From assembly GCA_018700525.1 (NCBI GenBank), contig JABITN010000050.1, positions 1 to 63,820 of the forward strand: a stretch of 63,820 nt of DNA. Reading direction: 5' to 3'. The position numbers and the translations under genes were made by a program. Within the stretch, counting starts at the first letter, position 1. Every line of letters starts with the position of its first letter. The notes under the pieces are model-generated. The model saw nothing but the letters and a program-made list of their open reading frames with translations. It searched no databases and was not told where the DNA came from. Source of the stretch: Opitutales bacterium (GTDB lineage: Bacteria; Verrucomicrobiota; Verrucomicrobiia; Opitutales; Opitutaceae). This document shows, in pieces, positions 18,759 to 27,542 of this stretch.

Positions 18759-19876
18759 TCAATACAGACATAAAGAACTGCACCAGCGAAGCGATGGAGT
18801 TCATAGATATGTGTGCCGATGAGCTGCGAGACGCAAATATTGATTGGGCGGCACGCCGTGCATTCGTGCTTGAGTCGCTAAATTTAGACAAGGCATGGTC
18901 GCCCACGCCGGAGGAAATTGAGTTCGGTGCACGTGTCGCCTGGCGCAACAATGCAAAATGCATCGGGCGCCTCTTTTGGTCATCGCTCCAAGTAAGAGAT
19001 CGCCGCAAGCTAAGTGACCCTGATCTTGTGGCAGAAGATCTACTTGAGCATATACGTTTAGCGACTAACGGAGGCAAGATTCTTCCCATCATAACTGTCT
19101 ACTCACCGGCTGACAGAGCAGGACCACAACTGCGGATCTGGAATGATCAATTATTCGGCTATGCTGGATATGGACGACTGGCGGATGGTTGCTATTTGGG
19201 CGATCCGAAAAACGAGGCCTTTACGCAGAAAGCCCTTGCTCTTGGCTGGCAATCGGATCGTACCAATTTCGACTTGCTTCCGTGGATTATCCAAAAGCGC
19301 GGCGAAGAGCCGCGCCTATTTAAGCCCCCAAAGACAGAATGCTTGGAGATCAGACTGAAACACTCAAAATTCGATTGGTTCAGGGACTTAAACTTACGTT
19401 GGTATGCTGTGCCAATACTATCGGGAATGAATTTAAGTATCGGTGGCATAGAATTTCCAGCCGCTCCGTTTAACGGCTGGTATATGGAAACGGAAATCGG
19501 GTCCCGCGACTTGGGGGATACTGCACGTTACAATGTTTTGCCGAAAATAGCCGAGCTCATGGGTCTATTGCGGCCAACTGAGGATCCTTTATGGAAAGAT
19601 CGGGCGTTAGTTGAATTGAATGAAGCAGTTTTGCATTCTTTCAATGAAGATGGCGTGCGTATCGTCGACCATCATCGCGCCTCTTCAGAATTTATGCGAT
19701 TTGTCGCCGCGGAAAAAAAGCAAGGCCGTCTCACTTCAGGAAACTGGAGCTGGCTAGTCCCACCTATGTCTGGTTCCACGACCGATGTCTTTCACCAAAA
19801 TTGGAAGGACCTAAAAAACACGCCTGCCTACCTGTACCAAGACCATGCCTGGAAACAGAATTTGGAAACGATCTAG
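18755..19876 (+). CDS. nos: Nitric oxide synthase, oxygenase domain only
   Basis: A 373-residue bacterial-type NOS oxygenase that should oxidise L-arginine to citrulline and nitric oxide using heme, a pterin and an external reductase. Visible signatures: WRNNAKCIGRLFW (63-75) with the proximal heme Cys69; substrate glutamate E247 in TEIGSRDL; NEAVLHSFNEDGVRIVDHH (289-307); pterin-side WSWLVPPMSG (331-340) and VFHQNW. The GTG start at 18755 is preferred because the N-terminus then aligns with Bacillus NOS (about 363 residues). No reductase domain or reductase gene is adjacent. Odd: Glu245 stands where GWYMGTEIG normally has Gly. An IS3 remnant lies upstream, which suggests acquisition. The family is certain. 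Confidence 0.96.
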   Translation: MINTDIKNCTSEAMEFIDMCADELRDANIDWAARRAFVLESLNLDKAWSPTPEEIEFGARVAWRNNAKCIGRLFWSSLQVRDRRKLSDPDLVAEDLLEHIRLATNGGKILPIITVYSPADRAGPQLRIWNDQLFGYAGYGRLADGCYLGDPKNEAFTQKALALGWQSDRTNFDLLPWIIQKRGEEPRLFKPPKTECLEIRLKHSKFDWFRDLNLRWYAVPILSGMNLSIGGIEFPAAPFNGWYMETEIGSRDLGDTARYNVLPKIAELMGLLRPTEDPLWKDRALVELNEAVLHSFNEDGVRIVDHHRASSEFMRFVAAEKKQGRLTSGNWSWLVPPMSGSTTDVFHQNWKDLKNTPAYLYQDHAWKQNLETI

Positions 19877-20051
19877 CACCTAGATGCTCAAGCTCTTGAA
19901 AAGCTCCCATGATGCTAACGCTGCAAGTCTGCGATCCTTATCGCCCGATTTGAGCTATTTAATAAATCGTCTCAAAGAAACACTATAATTCAGTAGCTCA
20001 ATGCTTTGGCCTTAGTCGCCACCCAATCATTCACTTTTACCCCTATACCCC

Positions 20052-21218
20052 ATGAAACATCTCGTCCCTATACTCTCACTCCTGTTCGCTCTACAAGGGT
20101 TCGGCGCCGAAACCAAGGTGCTACCACTTCCACACGGATCGTGGACAGATCATGGTCTCGACACCGCCCAGCGTAGTGCCATCCGACAGGCATTCCAGCG
20201 AGGCATCGACGAGAAATTCATTCCGGGCGGGTCGCTCATGATCATCCACAAGGGAGAGGTAATTCTTCAGGAAGGATTTGGCGTGGCGAATCTTGAAAGC
20301 GGAGAGCCATTCAAGGCCAATGCCCCTTGCCGTATCGCATCGCTAACCAAACCACATACCGCCACTACCCTGGCTCTGTTAGCCGAAATGGGAAAATTGT
20401 CGTTTAGCGATCCGGTCAGTAAATACCTTCCCGCATTCAAGAAACTCAAAGTCCGCGGGGAAAATGGCGACGCAAAGCCAATCACCTTGGCAATGTGCCT
20501 TTCGCATACCGCCGGTTTCGCCAGCAACAACCAGTTAAAAGCAGGAGAATTTGATTTGGATTTAAACGGGAGCCTAGCGGAAGTAGTAGACGAACTAGCC
20601 AGCCAAGAACTATTCTACGAACCTGCCACGGCCTATGGGTATAGCCGCCTTGGATACATGACCGCAGCGCGAGTCGCCGAAGTCGTGACCGGTAAATCGT
20701 TTGAAGTCGTAATGGAAGACGTTCTCTTTGCCCCAGTGGGCTCCACCGAATCCACCTTCGACTACCAATCCATGATCGATCGGATTCCTTCCCCTTATGT
20801 ACGAACCAAAGGAGGATTCGAACTTCGGACAGGAGAACCCATGGGCACCGTAACCAATCCCGGCGGCGCCCTCATCGCCACCCCGAACGACGTGGCACGA
20901 ATGCTCCTACTTCACCGTAACCAGGGCAAAGTGGACGGGAAACGCGTACTATCCAAAAATACCCTACAACAAATGTACGTATCCCAGCCCGGACGCGGCA
21001 AAGCCAAGTACGGCCTGGGATTCAATATCCTACAACAAAGACCCGACGGAACCGCTAGCCGCATTCAGCACACAGGCGCATCCGGAACGATCGGCATCAT
21101 CGATTTCGATCTCGATCTAATCGTGATCGCTCTCACCCAAGTCCCCCAAGCCCAAACCAACAAATGGCGAGGCCCTTTGTTGAAAACCGTGTTCGGAGCT
21201 TTTGAAGCGACCGAATAG
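20052..21218 (+). CDS. Exported serine hydrolase, class C beta-lactamase fold
   Basis: A 388-residue protein with a Sec signal (1-19, QGFGA). The SxxK motif is SLTK at 97-100 and the third motif is HTG at 340-342, as in beta-lactamase-related esterases and peptidases (PF00144). The second motif, normally YxN, reads YSR at 197-199 in YGYSRLGY. This PVC-rich group often acts on esters or peptides rather than on antibiotics, so resistance should not be assumed. It is preceded by 175 bases after the nitric oxide synthase gene and is followed by a palindromic intergenic repeat. The substrate cannot be read from sequence. Confidence 0.88.
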   Translation: MKHLVPILSLLFALQGFGAETKVLPLPHGSWTDHGLDTAQRSAIRQAFQRGIDEKFIPGGSLMIIHKGEVILQEGFGVANLESGEPFKANAPCRIASLTKPHTATTLALLAEMGKLSFSDPVSKYLPAFKKLKVRGENGDAKPITLAMCLSHTAGFASNNQLKAGEFDLDLNGSLAEVVDELASQELFYEPATAYGYSRLGYMTAARVAEVVTGKSFEVVMEDVLFAPVGSTESTFDYQSMIDRIPSPYVRTKGGFELRTGEPMGTVTNPGGALIATPNDVARMLLLHRNQGKVDGKRVLSKNTLQQMYVSQPGRGKAKYGLGFNILQQRPDGTASRIQHTGASGTIGIIDFDLDLIVIALTQVPQAQTNKWRGPLLKTVFGAFEATE

Positions 21219-21243
21219 ATCGGATTCACCCATGAAGATCAAT

Positions 21244-21338
21244 TGTAGAATGGGTCGCTGACCCGTCAATAATGACAAGGTGTCGCTTCCTCCTTCGCGT
21301 AAAGCTTCGGAGAGACGCGGTCATCGAGACGACCTACA
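21244..21338 (+). repeat. Dispersed repeat, family B, full copy with inverted ends
   Basis: It begins TGTAGAATGGGTCGC and ends GACGACCTACA, so the ends are inverted relative to each other; an internal hairpin GGGTC-GCT-GACCC follows the left end. Related copies: 25949-26003, 30615-30674, and partial ones near 33198 and 36426. Confidence 0.65.
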
Positions 21339-21366
21339 CCAAAACTCACGCAGAACAAAAACCCTT

Positions 21367-22695
21367 CTAGCCAACCGGTTTGATTTTCCAACCTTTACGA
21401 TACGTTTTGGAGACGAAATGACTGGCTTCGTCGAAGTTCGTAAACGAAAGCGTCTCACTATTCCACTGCAACGTTTCGTCTGGAAATCGGCTCGCTATAT
21501 TACCAAGTTGAACGGCCTCGGTTAAGGGACCTCCATAGTCGAATCCGTCGCTGGGCTGGAGCCCGGACAAACAGCCGTCTACGAATCCGTGATAATGGTT
21601 AAGGTCATCGGCTATTTCAATACTACCTTCAGGGTAATTAGCTTCAGGATATAAAAGTGGTTTACGAAAATGCGGCAGCACCAGAGTACCGGTCTCTCCA
21701 AGAAGTAGAGAACCGCTTGAGGGGAGTGCCGTCATCTCCGAAATGTGCGTACCAGCGGTGGGCGGCTTCAACCCTCCGTTGTACCACGTGATTCGAATCT
21801 TATCTTTTTCCGTGTATTCGGTTCCTGGAAACAAATAATGTACTGTGCTTTGGGCAGGCCAAACTTCGTCATTCATTCCCGTATGCTCTGCTTTTATCTC
21901 AAAGGGACCGCAGCTCATATTTATTGCAGTGAAAACGGGATCGAGAATGTGGCAGCCGAAATCGCCCAATGCGCCGCTGCCGAAATCCTGCCAGTCTCGC
22001 CAGCCCCAAGGGTGGTATACTCGATCGCCCCCGTAGCGACGTTTAGGAGCAACGCCAAGCCAGAGATCCCAGTCGAGCGTTCGAGGAATAGGTGGGGTTG
22101 ATTTCGGTCGGCTGATCAGTCCGGATCGTCCGTGGCCCGCAGCGTTTACCCAGGAATGAATGCGTTTAACTTTGCCGATTTTTCCCTCGCGGATCGCCCG
22201 CACCGCAGTGCGATAGTGAGTGTGGGAATGAATTTGATTTCCCTACCGCGTGATCACTTTTGACTTTGCCGCTTGAAGCGCCATTTGCCGTGCTTCCCAA
22301 ACGGTATGGGTGAGTGGCTTTTGACAATAGACATGCTTGCCTCTGCGCATTGCGTCCAGGGAAATGTAGGCATGCATATGGTCAGGAGTGGAGACCGAGA
22401 CTGCGTCGATTTTATCGCCAAGAGTTTCGAACATTTCACGATAATCTTGAAATACGGGTGCATTAGGCCGCAACTCCTTAACCTTTGCAATCCGGGCGAG
22501 ATCAACATCGCAGAAAGCGACGTGTATCGCACGACCGTGATTGGCCATTATTGCGGTATCGGAGTATCCCTTACCTCCTGTACCGATCGAGGCAAGCTGA
22601 AGCTTCGAATTGAGATTACGTCCACGGACTAAGGCGGGGGCAACCGCTAGAAATGCAGTAGTGGTTTCGAGAAAGCGACGTCGGTTTGTCTTCAT
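21367..22695 (-). pseudogene. Gfo/Idh/MocA oxidoreductase interrupted by an in-frame amber codon
   Basis: Translation from the ATG at 22695 gives a Tat signal (NRRRFLETTT), a Rossmann start (ASIGTGGKGYSD) and the CQKPLTHT signature, then stops at TAG in 22243-22245. The same frame continues without a shift (GNQIHSHTHYRTAVRAIREG) through a complete C-terminal domain to 21367. The interruption falls where relatives read ITQMGNQ-H, here ITR-stop-GNQ-H, so a single codon region is altered. The whole frame is about 443 codons, normal for the family. Either the gene is recently inactivated, the base calls are wrong, or the stop is read through. Otherwise it would be a periplasmic sugar oxidoreductase. 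Confidence 0.85.
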
Positions 22696-23006
22696 GTTGA
22701 TGGGGTTATCTACGTTTTCTACCTCAATAAAGAATTACGCTGCAGAATTGGATTTCGGACTTTCTCGTGACAATCGAGTCGGTATGTTTCGAAAGCATGA
22801 TCGGGGATATAATTGGTCGAATACACGAAATCATCAATTGGAACGGCAGTGGGGCTATCTGGTCTTCTAGAAAACACGAAGCACGCACGCTACGAAACCT
22901 GAAGAAAACCAAAGTTTTTTACCCTCTGCTTACTCTAGGAAAAGCGGCGACTCAAACTTTCAACAACACGCGCAGCCTCTCCCTTTGATCCTTCACGAGC
23001 CCATTC
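22696..23006. other. Intergenic stretch upstream of the interrupted oxidoreductase
   Basis: About 310 bases between the start of the interrupted oxidoreductase and the end of the PQQ-like gene on the same strand. Several short frames cross it but none resembles a known family, and I see no repeat of the families found elsewhere. It probably contains the oxidoreductase promoter. Confidence 0.35.
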
Positions 23007-24350
23007 CTACGATTCGTCATTGGCGATGCAGTACAAACGGGCGGAAGTCCTAATAAGCAGCTTGCCGTCGGCTATAGCCGGTGTAGCCATCCCCATATCG
23101 TCCTCGGCCAAACGATTTATGCCGAGCAACTCGAACGATTTTCCCGCTTTGAATACATATGTTTCCCCGTCTTCGTTCAGACAGAAAATCTTCCCATTGT
23201 AGGCCCAGGGGGATGCGGTAAAGCCTGACTTATTGTCGGGTATCCGTTCTCGCTCGAAATGGAAATCGCCAGTCTTTGAGTCCATAACCGAAAGAAGACC
23301 CCGGTCTAAAAGCACATAAAGTAATCCGTCATGAACCAGCGTGCTGGGGTTGTAGGGAGCCGCCCGCCAATCGCACCAGACAATGTAGTCATTCGATCGT
23401 AAGGTCTCGTCGATCGATATATCTCCGGCAGCTCCGGGACGAATCGCGTAGATCGGTTTATGGCGACTACCCACGTATCCAGAACTCACGTATAGCAATC
23501 CATCCGCCGAGTAAGGAGTGCCGATGGTAATGCTGGACATCCCTTTAAATGACCAAAGTTCCTTTCCTGCCAAGTCATAGGAAATGACCCGATGGGTTGC
23601 GGGAACGATGATTTCCTTCCGTAATTCGTTTTCCCATACGTATGGAGTCGACCAATTGCTTTCCGGTTCGCGATCGATCTTCCAAATTTCCTTTCCGGAC
23701 TTCGCTTCGAGAGCCATCAGCCATGACGCTTCATCGTTGTCGTTAACCAAATAAAGGCGACCGTCATCAAGCACGGGCGAGGCCGCTGTGCCCCAGCCGT
23801 GACGCGTTTTACTAACAGGAAAACGTTTCGACCATTGAAGCTCCCCGTCGAAAGCGAAAGCGAAAACGCCCAGATTGCCGAAATAGAAATAAACCCTTTC
23901 GCCATCCGTAACGGGCGTTTCGGACGCATAGCTATTTTTCAAATGGATCGACGATTCAGGCGTGGCTTGATGCATCGTCTTCTCCCACAACAGGTCCCCG
24001 GATTCAAGATCGATGCAGTAAGCTACCCAACGGTGAACCGTTGTGGGCGCATCGGGCCGATTGCCTCCCATATAAAGGCCTTTCTTCGGCTCCTCCGATT
24101 GGCCGGAATTAATTACGGAACTAAAGAATACTTTGTCTCCCCATACGATCGGGGAAGCCCAACCGCGGCCCGGGATATCCACTTTCCAGGCGACGTTTTC
24201 GGTGGCCGACCATTTTGCCGAGAGAAACTCACCGGACCCTATCCCTCGAGCGCCAGGGCCTCGAAACTGGGGCCAATTGGATGCTTCGGTCGCCAAAGAT
24301 GCGAGTATCAGGAAAACAATAAAGGTAAGGAGAGAGAGGCGGCGTTTCAT
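23007..24350 (-). CDS. Exported PQQ-binding-like beta-propeller protein
   Basis: A 447-residue protein with a Sec signal (1-23, SLATEA). It opens with NWPQFRGPGARGIG, the hallmark start of PVC outer-membrane-assembly/BamB-like propellers, and continues with repeated PQQ-type blades (WKVDIPGRGWASPIVWGDKV, TPVTDGERVYFYFGN, YLVNDNDEASWLMALEAKSG, LYVSSGYVGS). These are structural blades; there is no evidence of true PQQ-dependent dehydrogenase catalysis. It lies between the interrupted oxidoreductase and the EI24 gene, all on the minus strand. Likely role: periplasmic scaffold or sugar-binding protein; function not assignable from sequence. Confidence 0.88.
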   Translation of the reverse strand: MKRRLSLLTFIVFLILASLATEASNWPQFRGPGARGIGSGEFLSAKWSATENVAWKVDIPGRGWASPIVWGDKVFFSSVINSGQSEEPKKGLYMGGNRPDAPTTVHRWVAYCIDLESGDLLWEKTMHQATPESSIHLKNSYASETPVTDGERVYFYFGNLGVFAFAFDGELQWSKRFPVSKTRHGWGTAASPVLDDGRLYLVNDNDEASWLMALEAKSGKEIWKIDREPESNWSTPYVWENELRKEIIVPATHRVISYDLAGKELWSFKGMSSITIGTPYSADGLLYVSSGYVGSRHKPIYAIRPGAAGDISIDETLRSNDYIVWCDWRAAPYNPSTLVHDGLLYVLLDRGLLSVMDSKTGDFHFERERIPDNKSGFTASPWAYNGKIFCLNEDGETYVFKAGKSFELLGINRLAEDDMGMATPAIADGKLLIRTSARLYCIANDES

Positions 24351-24387
24351 GAGGTAAAAAACTATTACCCCGCAAATTCCAACAAGG

Positions 24388-25140
24388 TCAATCCTCCTTC
24401 AAACTTTCCACACCACTAATCGCTGCTGCCACGATGGCGTAGGTCGGTGCCACAAACCATCCAAGGATCGGTATCAATACGATCAACATAAAGCCCGCCC
24501 CATTCCCCATGACTCGCATTTTATGCTCGGAGGAAAAACCCAAACTCTGGCGAATCCCATAACGCCTTCGTTCCAGAACGGGGTCTACAAAGCCGACCCC
24601 GGCAAAATACGCCTGCACCATAAGCATCCCAACGAGGGAGACCACCACACCGGCTACTGGGATCAGTAAGAACGCCCAACATGCCAATGTCAACAGAAGC
24701 GAAAATCCCAGCGAAATTAAACTCACCATCGTACCACGATAAATATCGTAGATCAGACCCTTGAATGAAAAATCCGGCCCACTCGTCCCAAATTCTTTTT
24801 TCTCCGCCGACTCGGAAATAAAACCGATAAAAGGTGCGTAAAGAATCATCAAAACGCTCCTAAAAAGAAGAAAACCCAAATACAGCCCGAGCAATCCTGC
24901 GATAAAGCCCACGCCCCAAGCCATCCAATCGAATACTTCTTTCGGTATCCATTTTTCACCTATGTAACCTCCAAGCTCTGTCATTCCGTAAACCGAACCG
25001 GAATACACTCCGCCGAAAACAACCGGGAAATAGAGCACTCCCAAGAACCCTGGAATAATCATATGCTTCCAGATGCCTTCTTCCCAAATGAGACTGTGCG
25101 CCCTCTTGTAATCCGTTAAGCCTAGCCAAAAATGCTTCAT
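24388..25140 (-). CDS. EI24/CysZ-like integral membrane protein
   Basis: A 250-residue membrane protein from the ATG at 25140; a TTG five codons earlier is less likely. It has four long hydrophobic stretches and the EI24-family layout, including LMILYAPFIGFISESAEKKE in the middle and a C-terminal helix pair ending in GWFVAPTYAIVAA. Relatives include CysZ sulfate permeases, so a sulfate-related role is tempting in this sulfatase-rich region, but many EI24-family proteins are uncharacterised and that link is inference. It is one of the few non-secreted proteins in the window. The gene starts a minus-strand run with the PQQ-like gene 37 bases downstream. Confidence 0.82.
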   Translation of the reverse strand: MKHFWLGLTDYKRAHSLIWEEGIWKHMIIPGFLGVLYFPVVFGGVYSGSVYGMTELGGYIGEKWIPKEVFDWMAWGVGFIAGLLGLYLGFLLFRSVLMILYAPFIGFISESAEKKEFGTSGPDFSFKGLIYDIYRGTMVSLISLGFSLLLTLACWAFLLIPVAGVVVSLVGMLMVQAYFAGVGFVDPVLERRRYGIRQSLGFSSEHKMRVMGNGAGFMLIVLIPILGWFVAPTYAIVAAAISGVESLKED

Positions 25141-25405
25141 AAGAAATGCTTCCAAATTGATGCCTTCCTACAACACCTAAGCCAACTCAAAAGTCGCCAT
25201 AATTCTTCGTTTCGAAGCCTCGCATTGCGTAGTTCGAAGAAGGTAGGTGCTCATCGAAATTCGAAGAGCGTCGTTGGAAGCACGCTTCGCCAATACAACA
25301 GCATCAATCCCCCTTGTGCCTTCTGTGGTCAAAATCAACCAAGCCGAGCGACAGTTACCGCAACTAGGTCTCGACTTTGCGTCTTTTTAATAGCTTAAGA
25401 TTTGC

Positions 25406-25612
25406 ATGACGCAATTTCAGCCAGATAACGCCGACAAAACCATCCCGTCGCCGGAAGCCAAACAAGAGATCCAGGACAAAAGGGAAAAGATGCAGGTCCT
25501 GAAGCGAAATCTTAAAAAAGCCCCGCTAGCCAAGAAAGCCGAATTGAAGACTGAAATCAAAGCTCTGGTAAAAGAGCTCAAGATGATTTCTCCCCAAAAG
25601 GCTTCATGGTGA
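25406..25612 (+). CDS. Small charged protein, probable coiled coil
   Basis: A 68-residue frame with no signal peptide. From about residue 18 it is Lys/Glu/Leu-rich with a heptad-like pattern (KREKMQVLKRNLKKAPLAKK, then ELKTEIKALVKELK), consistent with a single helix or coiled coil. No family recognised. Compositional regularity and the ATG argue for a real gene; there is no ribosome-binding site and no conserved neighbour. Two overlapping palindromes lie about 35 bases after the stop. Confidence 0.4.
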   Translation: MTQFQPDNADKTIPSPEAKQEIQDKREKMQVLKRNLKKAPLAKKAELKTEIKALVKELKMISPQKASW

Positions 25613-25647
25613 TCCGAGGATAACCAGCGATATTTGCAGAAACACCG

Positions 25648-25676
25648 CCTCGATATATCGAGGTAGCTACTACCTC
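25648..25676. repeat. Two overlapping perfect palindromes
   Basis: CCTCGATATATCGAGG (25648-25663) is a perfect 16-base palindrome. Its last four bases, GAGG, also begin the hairpin GAGGTAG-CTA-CTACCTC (25660-25676). The two structures are mutually exclusive in RNA. They lie 35 bases after the small coiled-coil ORF. Confidence 0.7.
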
Positions 25677-25721
25677 TATCTCAGCCCAAACGAGTCAACT
25701 TAAGTCCAGATCGTTTACCAA

Positions 25722-25762
25722 TTGCAGAATCCACGCGAGTCCCTCGCTTAGCGACGTAGCAG
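25722..25762 (-). repeat. Dispersed palindromic repeat, family A copy in reverse orientation
   Basis: Read on the minus strand it gives GCTACGTCGCTAAGCGAGGG followed by ACTCGCGTGGATTCTGCAA, matching the consensus with a small change in the left arm. Confidence 0.6.
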
Positions 25763-25948
25763 CGGGAGGCAGCTAAGGTGGCGTCAATACCTAAGCGGGC
25801 GGCGGAAACAAAGTGCGGGTCGACCTAACGAACCAGCCACAAAATGCAGTGAAGTGATTTCGGCCCTGCCCCGTAGGTACCCATTGAGGAACGAGCGATG
25901 TTAATAAACATCATTTCTCAACTCTCCCCGTTTTTCGATTAGATTGAA

Positions 25949-26003
25949 TGTAGGACGGGTCGCCGACCGAACTCAGGATGACACCTCAGCGGGGCGACCT
26001 ACA
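25949..26003 (+). repeat. Dispersed repeat, family B, compact copy
   Basis: Begins TGTAGGACGGGTCGCC and ends GGGGCGACCTACA; the ends are inverted copies of TGTAGG(N)TCGCC. Only 55 bases long, so it could fold into one hairpin. Confidence 0.65.
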
Positions 26004-26090
26004 ATAGGACAGGATCACTTATCCCTTGTAGCTCATTCCTCGAATCACTAGCTTATCAGCTTCGTTCACCTCTACCCAAGTTAATTGCTT

Positions 26091-27392
26091 ATGAAGCGAA
26101 AGATACACCATTCAGATGCCGGACTCGCTCAAACACGTAGGACCTTTCTCAAATCCAGCGGCCTCGCAGCTCTAGGAGCAGCGGCGCCTTCGACGTTGCT
26201 AGGTCAAAGATTGAATTTGAAGAAGTCCCCAAAAGTACGCGTTGGAATCGCCGGTGGCCGGTTTGGATCTAGCTTTGGAGCCTTTAAGCTCCATCCGGAC
26301 TGCGAAGTAGTTGCAGTGACTGACCTGCGGCCAAAACGACTCGAAAGAATGGTGAAGACCTTCGAGTGTACCCATACCTACCCCTCTCTCGAAGAAATGA
26401 TAAAGGATCCCAATATCGACGCCATCGCAGTTTTTACAGGTGCGCCGGATCATGTGGATCACGCGACCAAAGTATTAAGACACGGGAAACATGTCTTGTC
26501 GGCGGTCCCTGCCTGTATTGGTTCGATCGAAGAAGCCGAAAGGCTCTTGGATGTGGTTGAATCAACAGGGCTTACTTACATGATGGCCGAGACGAGTTAC
26601 TACCGCGACTATATGATGTCGGCCCGCGATTTCTACAACAAAGGACTACTGGGAGATATATACTACTTCGAAAGTGCCTATCATCATCCCGGTTTGAAAT
26701 CGCTCTACTATGAAACCGGAGCTGACGGTGAAGATGGGGATCAATGGAAGAAAGGGCAACGGACTTGGCGTTACGGATTCCCGCCCGGATATTACTATAC
26801 CCACAACGTATCCTATATCACAGGATTGACTGGCGAACGATTGGTGGAGGTATCGGCTACCGGCTGGGGCGATGACGATCCGATAATGAAGGACAATTCG
26901 TACGGTAATCCTTTTTGGAATACATACGCCCAGTTCACAACCGACAAGGGACATGCAGCTCGAATAGATGTAGTTTGGAATTCACCCGTCAAAGCTGGAC
27001 ACCCAACCCGTTGGCTTGGGACAATGGCGGGCTTTGAAACGAATGGCACCGGCGGGAAGGGCCTGAAATCCGAGATCGTTCACCAGTCCCGAGAAAAAGG
27101 GAATGACGATGTAGGCTATTCCCATGCGGCCAATGGAATCGAACCCTACAAACAAGAGGCCTGGTATGAACGAGAAGGTCTATTGCCTCCCGAACTTCGT
27201 CTTCCCAGCGGACATGGAGGATCGCACAACTTCCTCGTGCATGAATTCGTAGACTCGATCGCCAAAGCCCGGAGACCAGCCATCGATATCTATGAAGCGC
27301 TGGCCTATACCCTTCCTGGAATAGTCGCCCATCAATCGGCACTGCGCGGAGGGGAAAAAATGAAGATACCGCAATACGAGAGGAAAGGCTAA
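26091..27392 (+). CDS. Tat-exported Gfo/Idh/MocA oxidoreductase, first of a tandem pair
   Basis: A 433-residue oxidoreductase from the ATG at 26091 with a twin-arginine signal (TRRTFLKSS, 15-23). The Rossmann start is VGIAGGRFGSSFGAF; the usual EKP signature is replaced by a HVLSAVPACIGSIEEA block, which marks a subgroup lacking the canonical catalytic lysine motif. It is closely related to the next gene (shared HPDCxVxAVTDL, YPSLEEMxKDPNIDAI, TYMMAETSYY). It begins after the repeat-rich region and ends 150 bases before its paralogue. Likely a periplasmic sugar oxidoreductase; the altered motif leaves catalysis in doubt. Confidence 0.9.
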   Translation: MKRKIHHSDAGLAQTRRTFLKSSGLAALGAAAPSTLLGQRLNLKKSPKVRVGIAGGRFGSSFGAFKLHPDCEVVAVTDLRPKRLERMVKTFECTHTYPSLEEMIKDPNIDAIAVFTGAPDHVDHATKVLRHGKHVLSAVPACIGSIEEAERLLDVVESTGLTYMMAETSYYRDYMMSARDFYNKGLLGDIYYFESAYHHPGLKSLYYETGADGEDGDQWKKGQRTWRYGFPPGYYYTHNVSYITGLTGERLVEVSATGWGDDDPIMKDNSYGNPFWNTYAQFTTDKGHAARIDVVWNSPVKAGHPTRWLGTMAGFETNGTGGKGLKSEIVHQSREKGNDDVGYSHAANGIEPYKQEAWYEREGLLPPELRLPSGHGGSHNFLVHEFVDSIAKARRPAIDIYEALAYTLPGIVAHQSALRGGEKMKIPQYERKG

Positions 27393-27410
27393 CCTATCTT
27401 ACTATTTTTT

Positions 27411-27495
27411 AAACCACGAAGCTACAAGAACACGGAGAAACGGGGCAAAACTAATCCCAACATCTCCATACCTCCGTGCCCTTAGTAGTTAAAAT
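27411..27495. repeat. Imperfect palindrome of the CCACGAAG type (family C)
   Basis: The left arm AAACCACGAAGCTACAAGAA with CACGGAGA is mirrored by a right arm whose complement reads AACTACTAAGGGCACGGAGG. A related element lies at 51471-51552. It occupies most of the gap between the tandem oxidoreductase genes. Confidence 0.55.
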
Positions 27496-27542
27496 TATTA
27501 TACAATTCTCGAGACCTCTTATAGTTAAAAATTAAGGCCCAT

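Larger units (their letters stand above)
25613..26090. other. Repeat-rich intergenic region
   Basis: Nearly 480 bases without a gene. It contains overlapping palindromes (25648-25676), an inverted family A repeat (25722-25762) and a complete family B repeat (25949-26003). The stretch 25763-25940 also has short G/C-rich segments resembling family B fragments. No promoter could be fixed for the downstream oxidoreductase gene. Confidence 0.6.

Noticed and set aside
20052-21218. Calling the serine hydrolase an antibiotic-resistance beta-lactamase
   Set aside because: PF00144 members in PVC bacteria are usually esterases or peptidases and the YxN motif is altered; no resistance context.
23007-24350. 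PQQ-dependent dehydrogenase
   Set aside because: The blades are PQQ-like but I see no catalytic or PQQ-ligand residues; BamB-like structural propeller is the safer call.
24388-25140. Naming the EI24 protein CysZ
   Set aside because: The family covers many functions and no cysteine biosynthesis gene is adjacent.
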